Part shown: piece by piece, positions 54,019 to 63,085 of the stretch | Layout: each line of letters starts with the position of its first letter | How positions within the stretch are numbered: the stretch's first letter is position 1 | Assembly (NCBI RefSeq): GCF_030372105.1 | Contig: NZ_JAUDBQ010000005.1 | Location: 1-64,000 of the forward strand | Length of the DNA stretch: 64,000 nucleotides | From: Cellulomonas cellasea | Lineage (GTDB): Bacteria > Actinomycetota > Actinomycetes > Actinomycetales > Cellulomonadaceae | Direction of reading: 5' to 3' | Position numbers and translations under genes: made by a program | Notes under the pieces: generated by a model | The model's input: the letters and a program-made list of their open reading frames with translations, nothing else | Told to the model about the DNA's origin: nothing | The model's database searches: none

Positions 54019-55410
54019 TCAGCGCGTGTCGTTGTCGACCAGGCAGCGGGCCATCGCCAGGGTGGCGCCGAGCTGCACGCCGACCAGCCGGGCGATGTCG
54101 AGCGTCGCCAGGCCCTCGACCCGGTCGGCCTCCGCGGCCCACCCGTCCACGATGCGCGCCAGCCGCTGGCGCAGGCGCCGCACCCGCACCGTCGCCACCC
54201 CCGCGGTGACCTCGGCGTCGAGGGCGCGGAGCAGCACGCAGCCGTTGCGGAGCCGGAAGCTGTGCACCACGTCGGCGTTGCTGAACACCTCGGCGGCCGT
54301 CGCGGGCCTGTCCGCCTCCGGTCGCGCCGCCCGGTCGCGCTCGTGCTCGCCCATGGACGCGATGAGCGGGATGAACGCCTCGCTGGCCCGCAGGAACGGG
54401 CTGCGGATCGTGAGGTCGTCGGCGGCCTCGGCGAGGATGCCGCCGAGCGCCTCCCCGAGGTCGAGCAGGCCTGCGGCCTTGGCGGCGACGGCGTCGCGGT
54501 AGGACGTCGCGGTGGGGGTGGTGTCGCCGGCGGCGGGGTGGGACCAGTAGGGCAGCTCGGCGACGAGCGTGAGCGTGCCGTGCCGGGCCGCGTAGGCGGC
54601 CGAGGAGTCGCCCCCCACGAACGCCGCAGCGTCCAGGCCCAGGCTCTCCAGGTAGTCGTACTGGTCCGCCATCGCCATGGAGCGGTACACCCCGGGGGCA
54701 TGGGGGCGCACCGACGGGGACTCGGCCTCGCCTGTGTCGAGCGGCAGCCCCAGCGCGGCCGGCACGGCGTGCAGGGCCTCGACGGCGCCGGGGATCGCCT
54801 CCGTGAGGTAGTAGTAGACGCCGCCCATCTCGGAGTTGTGCAGGGAGACCATGAGGTCCGGGCGCAGCTCGTCGATGACGCGCATCAGCGCCTGCGTCTC
54901 GGGGAGCACCGCGTCGAACCAGGCGTCCTTGTGGGCGAAGGGGAAGGTCCACTCGACCTGCTCGTCGGGCGCGGGGCGGTAGAACCTGCGGGCGTACTCG
55001 GTGCGGCTCGTGGGCTCCGCGAACCAGCCCTCGTTGAGCCGGGTCCCGTCGGGGTCGATGCAGGGCACCAGGTGCCAGGTCGCGTCGAGCCGCTCGCGGA
55101 GCGCGTCGTCCTCACACAGCAGCCGCGCCAGGTGCTCCAGGGTGCGGAAGCCCACCGGCTCATTGGGGTGCACGCCGGCGAACATCAGGTGCTGGCGGCG
55201 GCCGTGCCCGATGCTCACCATCGGGATGGGCTCGCCGAGCCGTGAGGTGCCGATGCGGCGCGACGACGCCAGGCCGGGATGGCGGGCCACCAGGGCGTCG
55301 AAGGACGCGAGGAGCGCGTCGACGGCGGGGAAGTCGCGGATCGGCGGCACCTGGCGGGCGAGCCGCACAGCGTCGGCCCAGGGCTGGGCGGATGCGTCGG
55401 TGGGGGTCAT
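54019..55410 (-). CDS. M14 family zinc carboxypeptidase
   Basis: 463 residues, no signal peptide. Zinc ligands are His81 and Glu84 in GVHPNEPVGF and His191 in MVSLHNSEMGG. The catalytic Glu is probably Glu285 in LVAELPYWS. A C-terminal helical region of about 160 residues follows. M14 members release C-terminal residues from peptides or act on murein peptides. A cytosolic role in peptide or cell-wall turnover is inferred. It is convergent with the siderophore operon and divergent from the RHH gene. Confidence 0.85.
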   Translation of the reverse strand: MTPTDASAQPWADAVRLARQVPPIRDFPAVDALLASFDALVARHPGLASSRRIGTSRLGEPIPMVSIGHGRRQHLMFAGVHPNEPVGFRTLEHLARLLCEDDALRERLDATWHLVPCIDPDGTRLNEGWFAEPTSRTEYARRFYRPAPDEQVEWTFPFAHKDAWFDAVLPETQALMRVIDELRPDLMVSLHNSEMGGVYYYLTEAIPGAVEALHAVPAALGLPLDTGEAESPSVRPHAPGVYRSMAMADQYDYLESLGLDAAAFVGGDSSAAYAARHGTLTLVAELPYWSHPAAGDTTPTATSYRDAVAAKAAGLLDLGEALGGILAEAADDLTIRSPFLRASEAFIPLIASMGEHERDRAARPEADRPATAAEVFSNADVVHSFRLRNGCVLLRALDAEVTAGVATVRVRRLRQRLARIVDGWAAEADRVEGLATLDIARLVGVQLGATLAMARCLVDNDTR

Positions 55411-55520
55411 GAGGCGGAGCCGGTCATGGGTCGATCATCGGCCATGGCGTATGAGGCCAGGGCCCGCGACAGGCTCGCGGCCCGAGGGGCGGCAGCACAT
55501 GACGCCACTTCCCCCTTGTT

Positions 55521-55541
55521 GTGACACCATAATGGTGTCAC
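55521..55541. promoter_or_regulatory. Operator dyad of the ribbon-helix-helix gene
   Basis: A 21-bp perfect palindrome with 10-bp arms (GTGACACCAT and ATGGTGTCAC) and a single central A, ending 9 bp before the start codon at 55551. A CATAAT -10-like box lies inside it. Placement suggests repression by the RHH protein that it precedes. Confidence 0.7.
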
Positions 55542-55550
55542 CATGGCGTC

Positions 55551-56081
55551 ATGGACCTCACGCACTACGTCGACGACCTCCAGCACCGACTCGTCACAGC
55601 GGCCGACGCCGCAGGCGACGATGCCCGGCAGCTCGCCCAGCGGCTGACCGCGCCGCTCGACGCCGCCGTGCGCCTCGTCCTGCTCGACGCGCTCTCGGCA
55701 GCGGCCGGCGAGATCTCCGCCGAGCTGGCGCCCGGCTCGGTCGATGTGCGCTTGCGCGGCGGCGATCCCGAGTTCGTCGTCGCGGCGCCTCCGGTCGTCC
55801 CCGAGCCCGCCGGGTCGGCGGCGCCCGCGCTGCCCCCGGTCGCGCTGCCCCTGCCGGATGCCGACGCCGACGCGGGCGCCACCAGCCGCACCACCCTGCG
55901 CCTGCCCGACCACCTCAAGGCGCAGGTCGAGGTCGCCGCCGCCCGCGAGGGCCTGTCGGTCAACACCTGGCTCGTGCGGGCGGTCGCCGCCGCGCTCGAG
56001 CAGCCCGCAGGCCGCCCGTTGCCACCGGCCGGCCCGCAGCAGCGCGGCGGCGCGAACCGCCTCACCGGCTGGGTGCGCTGA
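55551..56081 (+). CDS. HicB-like ribbon-helix-helix regulator
   Basis: 176 residues. The N-terminal part (about 1-70; DLTHYVDDLQHRLVTAADAA) is helical. A Pro/Ala-rich linker leads to a C-terminal ribbon-helix-helix (about 120-150): TTLRLPDHLKAQVEVAAARE then GLSVNTWLVRAVAAALEQ. Similar proteins, often called HicB-family antitoxins, head DUF4097-ABC operons in actinobacteria. It is probably a repressor of the downstream genes, acting at the 21-bp palindrome just before its start. No toxin is seen. Confidence 0.8.
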   Translation: MDLTHYVDDLQHRLVTAADAAGDDARQLAQRLTAPLDAAVRLVLLDALSAAAGEISAELAPGSVDVRLRGGDPEFVVAAPPVVPEPAGSAAPALPPVALPLPDADADAGATSRTTLRLPDHLKAQVEVAAAREGLSVNTWLVRAVAAALEQPAGRPLPPAGPQQRGGANRLTGWVR

Positions 56082-56128
56082 GCGCCCGCCCGCCACGACA
56101 CCGCGACGACACCACTCTGGAGCCAAGA

Positions 56129-56971
56129 ATGCCGACCTTCCCCGCACCCCAACCCGTCCCGGTCATCGTGGACGTGCCCTTCGGCAACCTGCACGTCGTC
56201 GCCGGGGAGCGTGAGGACATCGTCGTCACGGTCCTGCCCGCCGACCCGGCCAAGTCCGGCTCCGTCCGCGCCGCCGAGGAGACCCGTGTCGAACGCGAGG
56301 GCGACGCCGTGACCATCACCTACCCGTCCGCGTGGAAGCAGTACGTCCGCCCGTTCGCGTCGGGCTCCGCCCTGGTCACCATTGAGCTCCCCGCCGGCTC
56401 GGACCTGAGCGGCAAGGCCGGCACGCTGTTCGCGGAGGGCAGGCTCGGCGACGTCAGCCTCACCCTCAACGGCGGCGAGGCCCGGATCGAGGAGGCCGCG
56501 CGCCTCGACCTCAAGGTCTCGGCCGGGGATGTCGTCGTCGGGCGCGTCACCGGCCCGGTGGTCATCAAGGCGAGCGCCGGCGCCGTGCGCATCACCGAGG
56601 TCGCCGGCGACGGCACGATCAAGGCCAGCAACGGCGCCACCGCCATCGGCGACGTCACGGGCTCCGTGGAGGTCGTGGGCGCCCACGCCGAGATCGCCGT
56701 GGGCCGCGTGCGCGGCGCCCTCACCGCCAAGTCCGCCCACGCAGGCATCCGCGTCGCCAACGTCGAGTCCGGCACTGTCACGCTCGCCACGGGCTACGGC
56801 GCCATCGAGATCGGCGTGCCGGAGGGCACCGCGGCCTGGCTGGACGTCACCTCGGAGCATGGCGCCGTCCGCAACCAGCTCACACCCACCGACGGCCCCA
56901 CCGACGGCGAGGCCACCGCCGAGATCCATGCCAGCACCGCCTACGGCGACATCATCGTCCGCCGCCCCTGA
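56129..56971 (+). CDS. DUF4097 family beta-strand repeat protein
   Basis: 280 residues without signal peptide or membrane helix. A right-handed beta-helix is suggested by repeated short strands such as DLKVSAGDVVVGRVTGPVVI and IKASNGATAIGDVTGSVEV. It is the second gene of an RHH-DUF4097-ABC set; its role is unknown. The ATPase gene starts 55 bp later. Confidence 0.85.
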   Translation: MPTFPAPQPVPVIVDVPFGNLHVVAGEREDIVVTVLPADPAKSGSVRAAEETRVEREGDAVTITYPSAWKQYVRPFASGSALVTIELPAGSDLSGKAGTLFAEGRLGDVSLTLNGGEARIEEAARLDLKVSAGDVVVGRVTGPVVIKASAGAVRITEVAGDGTIKASNGATAIGDVTGSVEVVGAHAEIAVGRVRGALTAKSAHAGIRVANVESGTVTLATGYGAIEIGVPEGTAAWLDVTSEHGAVRNQLTPTDGPTDGEATAEIHASTAYGDIIVRRP

Positions 56972-57026
56972 CGGACGCCCCAGAGCCGCACCCCAAGCGC
57001 CCGAGCACTGCGAGAAGGAGACCACC

Positions 57027-57799
<773 letters not shown>

Positions 57800-57800
<1 letters not shown>

Positions 57801-58633
57801 TGACCACCGTCACGATCGCGCCCACCGGGGCCGCCTCGGGCGCCCGCCCACTGGCCGACACTGCCGCCATGCTGCGCCGCAACCTGCTACGCGCGGTGCG
57901 GTACCCGGGTCTGACGAGCTTCACCGTCGCCATCCCGGTCATCCTGCTGCTGTTGTTCGTCTTCGTGTTCGGCGGGGCCTTCGGCGCCGGGGTGGCGCCT
58001 GGTGTGACTCCCGGCGCGGATGGGCGGGCGGCCTACCTGGACTACATCACCCCGGCCATCCTGCTGTTCGCTGTGGTGGGCGCGGCGCAGAGCGTGGCGA
58101 TCTCCGCCTCGATGGACGCCACCAGCGGCATCATGGCCCGGTTCAAGACGATGGCCATCTCGCCCGGCTCGGTGCTGGGCGGGCCGGTGCTGGGCACCGT
58201 GGTCCAGGCGCTCATCGCCGTCGTCGTGGTGCTCGGCCTGGCGATGGCGCTCGGCTACCGGCCGGACGCCGGGCCGGCGGGCTGGCTGGCGCTGGCCGGG
58301 CTCGTCGCGCTGGTGGCCTTCGCCTTCAGCTGGCTCTGCGTGGCGATGGGGCTCTCGGCCAAGTCGGTGGAGACGGCCTCGAACACCCCGATGATCCTCA
58401 CGGCGCTGCCGTTCCTGGGCAGCGGATTCGTTCCGGTGGAGACCATGCCGGCGGGGGTGCGCTGGTTCGCCGAGTACCAGCCGCTCACCCCGATCATCGA
58501 GACGACGCGCGCGCTGCTCACCGGCGCCGCCCTGGATGGGGCGACGACGGCGCTGACGCTGGGGTGGTGCGTGGTCATCACCGGCCTGGGGTATGCCTGG
58601 GCCCGGTCGCTGTACCGCCGCGAGCGCCGCTGA
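57800..58633 (+). CDS. ABC-2 type exporter permease (DrrB-like)
   Basis: 277 residues with six membrane helices and the ABC-2 pattern (YLDYITPAILLFAVVGAAQS, PFLGSGFVPVETMPAGVRWF). It forms an export pair with the upstream ATPase, probably for a hydrophobic compound. The start overlaps the ATPase stop (TGATG). Substrate unknown. Confidence 0.93.
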
Positions 58634-58658
58634 GCCGTCTGACCCGGGCTACTGGCAA

Positions 58659-58677
58659 TAGTGTGTGACACACACTA
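58659..58677. promoter_or_regulatory. PadR operator dyad
   Basis: A perfect 19-bp palindrome, arms TAGTGTGTG and CACACACTA around a central A, lies 11 bp before the PadR start at 58689. Such TGT/ACA dyads are typical of PadR-family autoregulation. Confidence 0.75.
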
Positions 58678-58688
58678 ATGTCGTCGAC

Positions 58689-59018
58689 ATGGGTGAGCCA
58701 GGGGGTTTCGAGACGCACCGCCAAGAACTGCGTCGCGGCACCGTGGTGCTCGCGTGCCTGCGGATCCTGCGCACACCCGGATACGGCTACGGGCTGCTCG
58801 AAGACCTCTCCGCGCGCGGCTTCGAGATCGACGCGAGCACCCTGTACCCCCTGCTGCGCCGACTCGAGAAGCAGGGCTGCCTGACCAGCGAGTGGGACAC
58901 CGGAGAGGCCCGGCCGCGCAAGTTCTACCGCACCTCCGCAGCGGGGGACCGCCTCGCCGACACCCTGACCGCCGAATGGCGCGCCCTGGCCCAGGCCATC
59001 GACGCGCTGGCTGGCTGA
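58689..59018 (+). CDS. PadR family transcriptional regulator
   Basis: 109 residues from ATG 58689. A GTG at 58665 lies inside the palindrome and is less likely. The winged helix is ELRRGTVVLACLRILRTPGY then GYGLLEDLSARGFEIDASTL, followed by YPLLRRLEKQGCLTSEWD. The short C-terminal helix is for dimers. It sits between the ABC-2 exporter and a HAAS-domain gene and is likely to control the latter. Autoregulation is predicted. Confidence 0.9.
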   Translation: MGEPGGFETHRQELRRGTVVLACLRILRTPGYGYGLLEDLSARGFEIDASTLYPLLRRLEKQGCLTSEWDTGEARPRKFYRTSAAGDRLADTLTAEWRALAQAIDALAG

Positions 59019-59032
59019 CCCGGAGAGCCGAG

Positions 59033-59986
59033 ATGACCCCCGAGCCGATCACCCACGACGCGTACACCGACCGCTACGTCGAGGCGGCGACGGCATCGCT
59101 GCCCGCCGACCAGCGCGCCGACCACGCCGACGAGTTGCGATCGTCCATCCGCGACCAGATCGACGCCCGCGTCGAGCAAGGCGACGAGCCAGCCGCCGCC
59201 GAGGTGGCGGTGCTCAACAGCCTCGGCGACCCAGCCGTCCTCGCCGCTGGCTACGCCGCCCAGCCGCTGCGCCTGCTCGGCCCGCGGTGGTACCCGACGT
59301 GGCGGCGAGTCCTGCGGGTCATCCTCTGGAGCACCCTGCCATTCGTGGCGCTGGGGGTGGCGATCAGCCTTGTCGTCGAGGGCAAGCCCTTCTGGCCGGC
59401 CGTCGGGCAGGTGGCCGGCATCACGCTCACCACGGCAGCCTGGATCTTCACCATCACCACGCTCGTCTTCGTCAGGCTGGACCGGGCCGACGCGCCCGTG
59501 GGGCCGTGGACGGTCGACTCCCTCCCGGCCCGCGACCCGCATGAGGGGATCCCGTCCGGCCGTGCCGAGCGGGCCGTGGGCATCGTCGCGGTGGCCCTGG
59601 CCGTGATCGGCCTCGTCGTCGCCACCATCCCGTGGGACGTCCCAGAGGCCGGGCGGATGTCAGTGCTGGACCCGGCGCTGCTGCCCTGGAGCGTGATCCT
59701 CGGCCTGGCGCTCGTCATCGCCGGGGCGCTCGTCACCGCACGGGCGCGGGCGCTCGGGCGGTGGACCACCGGCGCCGCCGCACTGAACGCGGTGATCGCG
59801 ACGGTGTGGGCGGTGCTCGTCATCGGCCTGACGGCGGGCGGGCGGCTCTTCGACCCGGCCTTCGTCGACTTCCTCGGCCTCGACCTCGACGCGCAGCGGG
59901 TGAGCGCGGTGTGCTTGGTGGCGGGCGTGGTCGCGCTCGCCGGATGGGCGATCGTGGACGGGTTCCGCAGGGCCCGCCGCCGCTGA
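59033..59986 (+). CDS. HAAS-domain membrane protein
   Basis: 317 residues starting 14 bp after the PadR stop. The N-terminal HAAS domain (about 1-85; YVEAATASLPADQRADHADE, LRSSIRDQIDARVEQGDEP) is followed by several membrane helices (about 100-175, 190-215, 220-245, 250-275 and 290-310). HAAS proteins are commonly paired with PadR regulators and may sense envelope state. Function is not established. Confidence 0.85.
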   Translation: MTPEPITHDAYTDRYVEAATASLPADQRADHADELRSSIRDQIDARVEQGDEPAAAEVAVLNSLGDPAVLAAGYAAQPLRLLGPRWYPTWRRVLRVILWSTLPFVALGVAISLVVEGKPFWPAVGQVAGITLTTAAWIFTITTLVFVRLDRADAPVGPWTVDSLPARDPHEGIPSGRAERAVGIVAVALAVIGLVVATIPWDVPEAGRMSVLDPALLPWSVILGLALVIAGALVTARARALGRWTTGAAALNAVIATVWAVLVIGLTAGGRLFDPAFVDFLGLDLDAQRVSAVCLVAGVVALAGWAIVDGFRRARRR

Positions 59987-60343
59987 GTGCCCGGAGGCCA
60001 CCTGGCCAGCAGCATCCTGCGTGTGCTTGGGGTCGAGCTCGAACTCAGCCCCGCCACCGACCTCGACGCCGTCAGGGCCGGGCGGTATGCCCTGGGTGAC
60101 GACGTCGAGCTCACTCCCGGGGCTGGTGACTGGCTTGAGCGTTGGCAGCGCATCAGGATCGTCGGCCCTGAGCGGCGTGCGTTGCCCGGACGCCGTGCCG
60201 ACGTCGCTTTCCGCGCCGCGCGTCTGGCCCGGCTGACCTCCCGGCCGGGCGCTGTCGACTACACGCCCCGCGTGTGGGCGGGGTCGTGGTCGCTGACATC
60301 ACCCAGGTCGTCATCGATTCGCCCGAAGCGCAGAAGGTTGTGA
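59987..60343 (+). CDS. Hypothetical small ORF, possibly a gene remnant
   Basis: 118 residues from a GTG directly after the HAAS stop. The first half (ASSILRVLGVELELSPATDL, DAVRAGRYALGDDVELTP) looks like a folded protein, while the end is Arg/Ser-rich and irregular. No family is recognised, and codon bias becomes less regular towards the 3' end. It may be a decayed gene or a real short one. About 100 bp of unassigned sequence follow before the next gene. Confidence 0.3.
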   Translation: MPGGHLASSILRVLGVELELSPATDLDAVRAGRYALGDDVELTPGAGDWLERWQRIRIVGPERRALPGRRADVAFRAARLARLTSRPGAVDYTPRVWAGSWSLTSPRSSSIRPKRRRL

Positions 60344-60446
60344 ATCACAGCGCTAGTTGGCGGTGTTCCGGCAGAGGTCCTTGACGGGGCCTCATGCGCT
60401 CGGCGCCTGATCGCCGAGGTTGTTCTGGTGCACGGGAGGGCTGGGG

Positions 60447-61352
60447 TCAGGCGTCGAGGTGCGCCAGGAGCGTGGGGATGAAGTGGCGATGGTGGTGGAA
60501 GACGCCGCCGTGGCCTGATTCCGGGTAGATGACGAGGGTGCTGTCGGGGATGCGGGCGTGCATGTCGCGGGACAGTGCGGTGGGGACCATGCGGTCGTGG
60601 TCGCCGTTGGCGATCAGCGTCGGCGCCGTGATCACGGCAAGGTCCTGCGGCTGCTGGCGGCCCCAGGCCTTGATGCTGGTGATCTGGCGACGGAATGCGG
60701 TCAGGGTGATGGGGTCGTTGCGGTCCATCACGCGTTCGCGGATCCTTGCGAGGTAGTCCTTCGCGGCGGCCTTACCTGCGGGCGTGCGGGGGAAGAAGAG
60801 GAGCTCTTTGACGTCGGTGCGGGCGAGCGCGGCGCGGACCATGTCGACGTAGATGTAGGCGGCGCCGGTGGGGTGGTCGATCCCGGCGCCGCCCGCTGGC
60901 CCGGTGCCGGTGAGGACGAGTCTCCGCACGAGTCCGGGATCGTCGAGGGCGACTTGTTGCGCGACGAACCCGCCGAGCGAGAAGCCGAGCAGGTCGATCC
61001 TGGTGAGGCCGAGCGCAGCGACGAACGCGCGCGCGGCGTCGGCCATGCCCTGGACGGTCAGGGGGACGGCGCCGGTCGATCCGCCCACTCCGGGTAGGTC
61101 CACGGCGATGACGCGGCGACCGGCGGCCAGGGCGTCGACGACGCGCGGGTCCCACTCGTCGAGGGTGGCGCTCAGGTGGGTGAGGAGTAGGACCGGTGTC
61201 CCTGCGTTGGCGCCGAGCTCGCGGTAGGCGAGGGTGTTGCCGGCGACGCCCAGGTGGAGGGTGGGGGCGGTGACCCAGGTCGTGGCGCGTGCTGCGCCGC
61301 CGACGGTCTCGCGGGTGCGATGGCTCGTCGGGATGGCGGGTGTGTCAGGCAT
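60447..61352 (-). CDS. Alpha/beta-fold hydrolase
   Basis: 301 residues from ATG 61352; its first 8 bp overlap the end of the oxidoreductase gene. Features: VLLLTHLSATLDEWDPRVVD (oxyanion region), LLGFSLGGFVAQQVALDD (nucleophile Ser), the acid in LIANGDHDRMVP and the catalytic His in PESGHGGVFHHH. Resembles epoxide hydrolase or esterase-type enzymes. It is the second gene of a two-gene operon under the divergent HxlR regulator. Confidence 0.85.
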   Translation of the reverse strand: MPDTPAIPTSHRTRETVGGAARATTWVTAPTLHLGVAGNTLAYRELGANAGTPVLLLTHLSATLDEWDPRVVDALAAGRRVIAVDLPGVGGSTGAVPLTVQGMADAARAFVAALGLTRIDLLGFSLGGFVAQQVALDDPGLVRRLVLTGTGPAGGAGIDHPTGAAYIYVDMVRAALARTDVKELLFFPRTPAGKAAAKDYLARIRERVMDRNDPITLTAFRRQITSIKAWGRQQPQDLAVITAPTLIANGDHDRMVPTALSRDMHARIPDSTLVIYPESGHGGVFHHHRHFIPTLLAHLDA

Positions 61353-62370
61353 GGTTGGCGCCCTCCGCGGGGGTCGTGGTGACGAGGATCTTGCCGCGAG
61401 TTCGACCAGCGAGGAGTTGGTCGAGTGCGGCCAGGGTGTCGTCAAACGGCAGGACGCGGTCGACGACCGGACGCAGGACGCCGTCATCGACGAGCCCGGC
61501 AGTCGCGGCCAGGGCTTCGCCGTCGGGCTGGATGAACAGGAATCGGTAGCGCACGCCGAGGCGCCGGGCCTGCCGCCGCAGGCGGAGGCTGAGGACGGCG
61601 AGTACGGCCTTGACGACCCGTCCCGCGCCGGCTTGATCGGCCAGGTGCGGGTCGGGCGTCCCGGCGATGCCGACGACGAGGCCGCCGCGACGCAGGACGC
61701 GGAGGGAGCGGGTGGTGATGTCGCCGCCCTGGGTGTCGACAACGATGTCGACGGGGGTGTCGGCGAGCCGGTCGACGAAGTCCTCGCTGCGGTAGTCGAT
61801 GACAATCTCGGCGCCCAGAGCTCTGACGGCGGCGGCGCTATCGGCCGATGCAGTCGTGGCGACGGTGGCGCCCAGGTGCTTGGCGAGCTGGATCACGGCC
61901 GAGCCGACCCCACCGGCCCCGCCGTGCACGAGGACGGTCTGCCCCGGCTGGATCTGACCGAGGGTGACGAGCGCCTGCCATGCGGTCAGGGCGACGACGG
62001 GCAGGGCAGCGGCGTCGACGAGAGGGATGCTCGACGGGGCGGGCGCCAGGGCGGCGGCGTCGACGGCGACGACCTCGGCCCAGGTGCCCATTCCCACGAC
62101 GCCCGTGTAGCCGTACACCCGGTCACCGGGGCCGAAGCCGGTCACGCCCTCGCCGACGGCGATGACCTCGCCGGAGAGTTCTCCACCCATGACCTTGGGC
62201 AGGTCGAGGGGGAAGACGGCCTTGAACTCGCCGGTGCGGGTGCGCTCGTCGGCGTGATTGACCCCGGACGCGGCCATCCGCACAAGGACCTCGTGCGGGG
62301 CGGGCGTCGGCTCGGGCATCTCGACCGCCCGGAGCGGCTTTCCGTACGTCTCCAGGATGAAGGCCTGCAT
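61345..62370 (-). CDS. Zinc-independent MDR family NADP quinone oxidoreductase
   Basis: 341 residues from ATG 62370, with GAGGAGG upstream. The GroES-like N-terminus (VLVRMAASGVNHADERTRTG) and the Rossmann part TVLVHGGAGGVGSAVIQLAK show the zinc-free quinone-reductase type. The C-terminus has RTRGKILVTTTP. Quinones or enones are likely substrates. It is translationally coupled to the hydrolase gene and divergent from hxlR, which suggests an electrophile-inducible unit. Confidence 0.88.
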   Translation of the reverse strand: MQAFILETYGKPLRAVEMPEPTPAPHEVLVRMAASGVNHADERTRTGEFKAVFPLDLPKVMGGELSGEVIAVGEGVTGFGPGDRVYGYTGVVGMGTWAEVVAVDAAALAPAPSSIPLVDAAALPVVALTAWQALVTLGQIQPGQTVLVHGGAGGVGSAVIQLAKHLGATVATTASADSAAAVRALGAEIVIDYRSEDFVDRLADTPVDIVVDTQGGDITTRSLRVLRRGGLVVGIAGTPDPHLADQAGAGRVVKAVLAVLSLRLRRQARRLGVRYRFLFIQPDGEALAATAGLVDDGVLRPVVDRVLPFDDTLAALDQLLAGRTRGKILVTTTPAEGANHA

Positions 62371-62402
62371 CGTGCCTCCTCGGGCCGACCGATGCCAGCC
62401 AA

Positions 62403-62464
62403 GTAGTTGCATTGTGTTACTGCTCGATTCCAGCGTAGGGTGAGTGATCACGAAGTGCAACTAC
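62403..62464. promoter_or_regulatory. Split inverted repeat in the HxlR/quinone-oxidoreductase intergenic region
   Basis: GTAGTTGCA (62403-62411) and TGCAACTAC (62456-62464) are perfect inverted copies separated by 44 bp between the divergent genes. Each sits near one gene's promoter region, a placement expected for HxlR-type regulation. Confidence 0.65.
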
Positions 62465-62478
62465 CCGGATGGAGGGCG

Positions 62479-62886
62479 ATGATCTCCGAACCGCGATCGT
62501 CGTGCCCGATCAATCGCAGCCTGGAACTGCTCGGCGATCGGTGGAGCCTGCTGATCTTGCGTGACATCGCCTTGCACGACCGGCGGTCCTTCCGCGAACT
62601 GCTCACCGGCAGTCAGGAGGGCATCAGTGCGCCTGTCTTGTCACGCCGCCTGGCCGACCTCGTCGATCAGGGCCTCCTGACGAAGGCCGAGACCACCCGT
62701 GGCAAGCAGGGCAGATACTCGCTCACTGAACGCGGACTGGCGACGATGCCGCTGCTCGTCGAGCTCGCACACCTGGGAGGGCGACTCGACCCTTCCACCC
62801 GCGCCCATGCGCCCGACATCGGCGATGCCCCCAGCGCGATCGAAGCGGCCGTCTCCGCCCTGCGCGCGGCGCACATCGGCGCCTGA
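62479..62886 (+). CDS. HxlR family transcriptional regulator
   Basis: 135 residues from ATG 62479, after GGAGGG. The family mark is the N-terminal Cys in SSCPINRSLELLGDRWSLLI, followed by LRDIALHDRRSFRELLTGSQ and the winged HTH ISAPVLSRRLADLVDQGLL. HxlR proteins sense aldehydes, quinones or redox stress through that Cys. Divergent from a quinone oxidoreductase, its probable target. Confidence 0.9.
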   Translation: MISEPRSSCPINRSLELLGDRWSLLILRDIALHDRRSFRELLTGSQEGISAPVLSRRLADLVDQGLLTKAETTRGKQGRYSLTERGLATMPLLVELAHLGGRLDPSTRAHAPDIGDAPSAIEAAVSALRAAHIGA

Positions 62887-62917
62887 CGCGCGGCAGCGTC
62901 TGTGCCGGCCATACAGA

Positions 62918-63085
62918 GCAACGGATCGATCACAGCTGATCGAACGCATCCAGAAGGCATCTGAGGTGGCCCGCATCATGGATCGGGAGTCGACACAGCT
63001 TGGGCCCACGCGTGTGCCGCAGCTGGTTGTCCCCGAGGTGAAGAAGAGGCGCAAGAAACAGAGTCAGCCGGACGGCGCGGCCTAG
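62918..63085 (+). other. Possible gene fragment between hxlR and the ABC transporter
   Basis: A short open stretch, in frame to a stop at 63085, encodes about 55 residues (RSQLIERIQKASEVARIMD, LGPTRVPQLVVPEVKKRRKK). It has a plausible helix and a basic tail but no start or ribosome site. It overlaps the end of the ABC transporter gene by 4 bp. It could be a remnant of a decayed gene, or chance. Confidence 0.25.
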
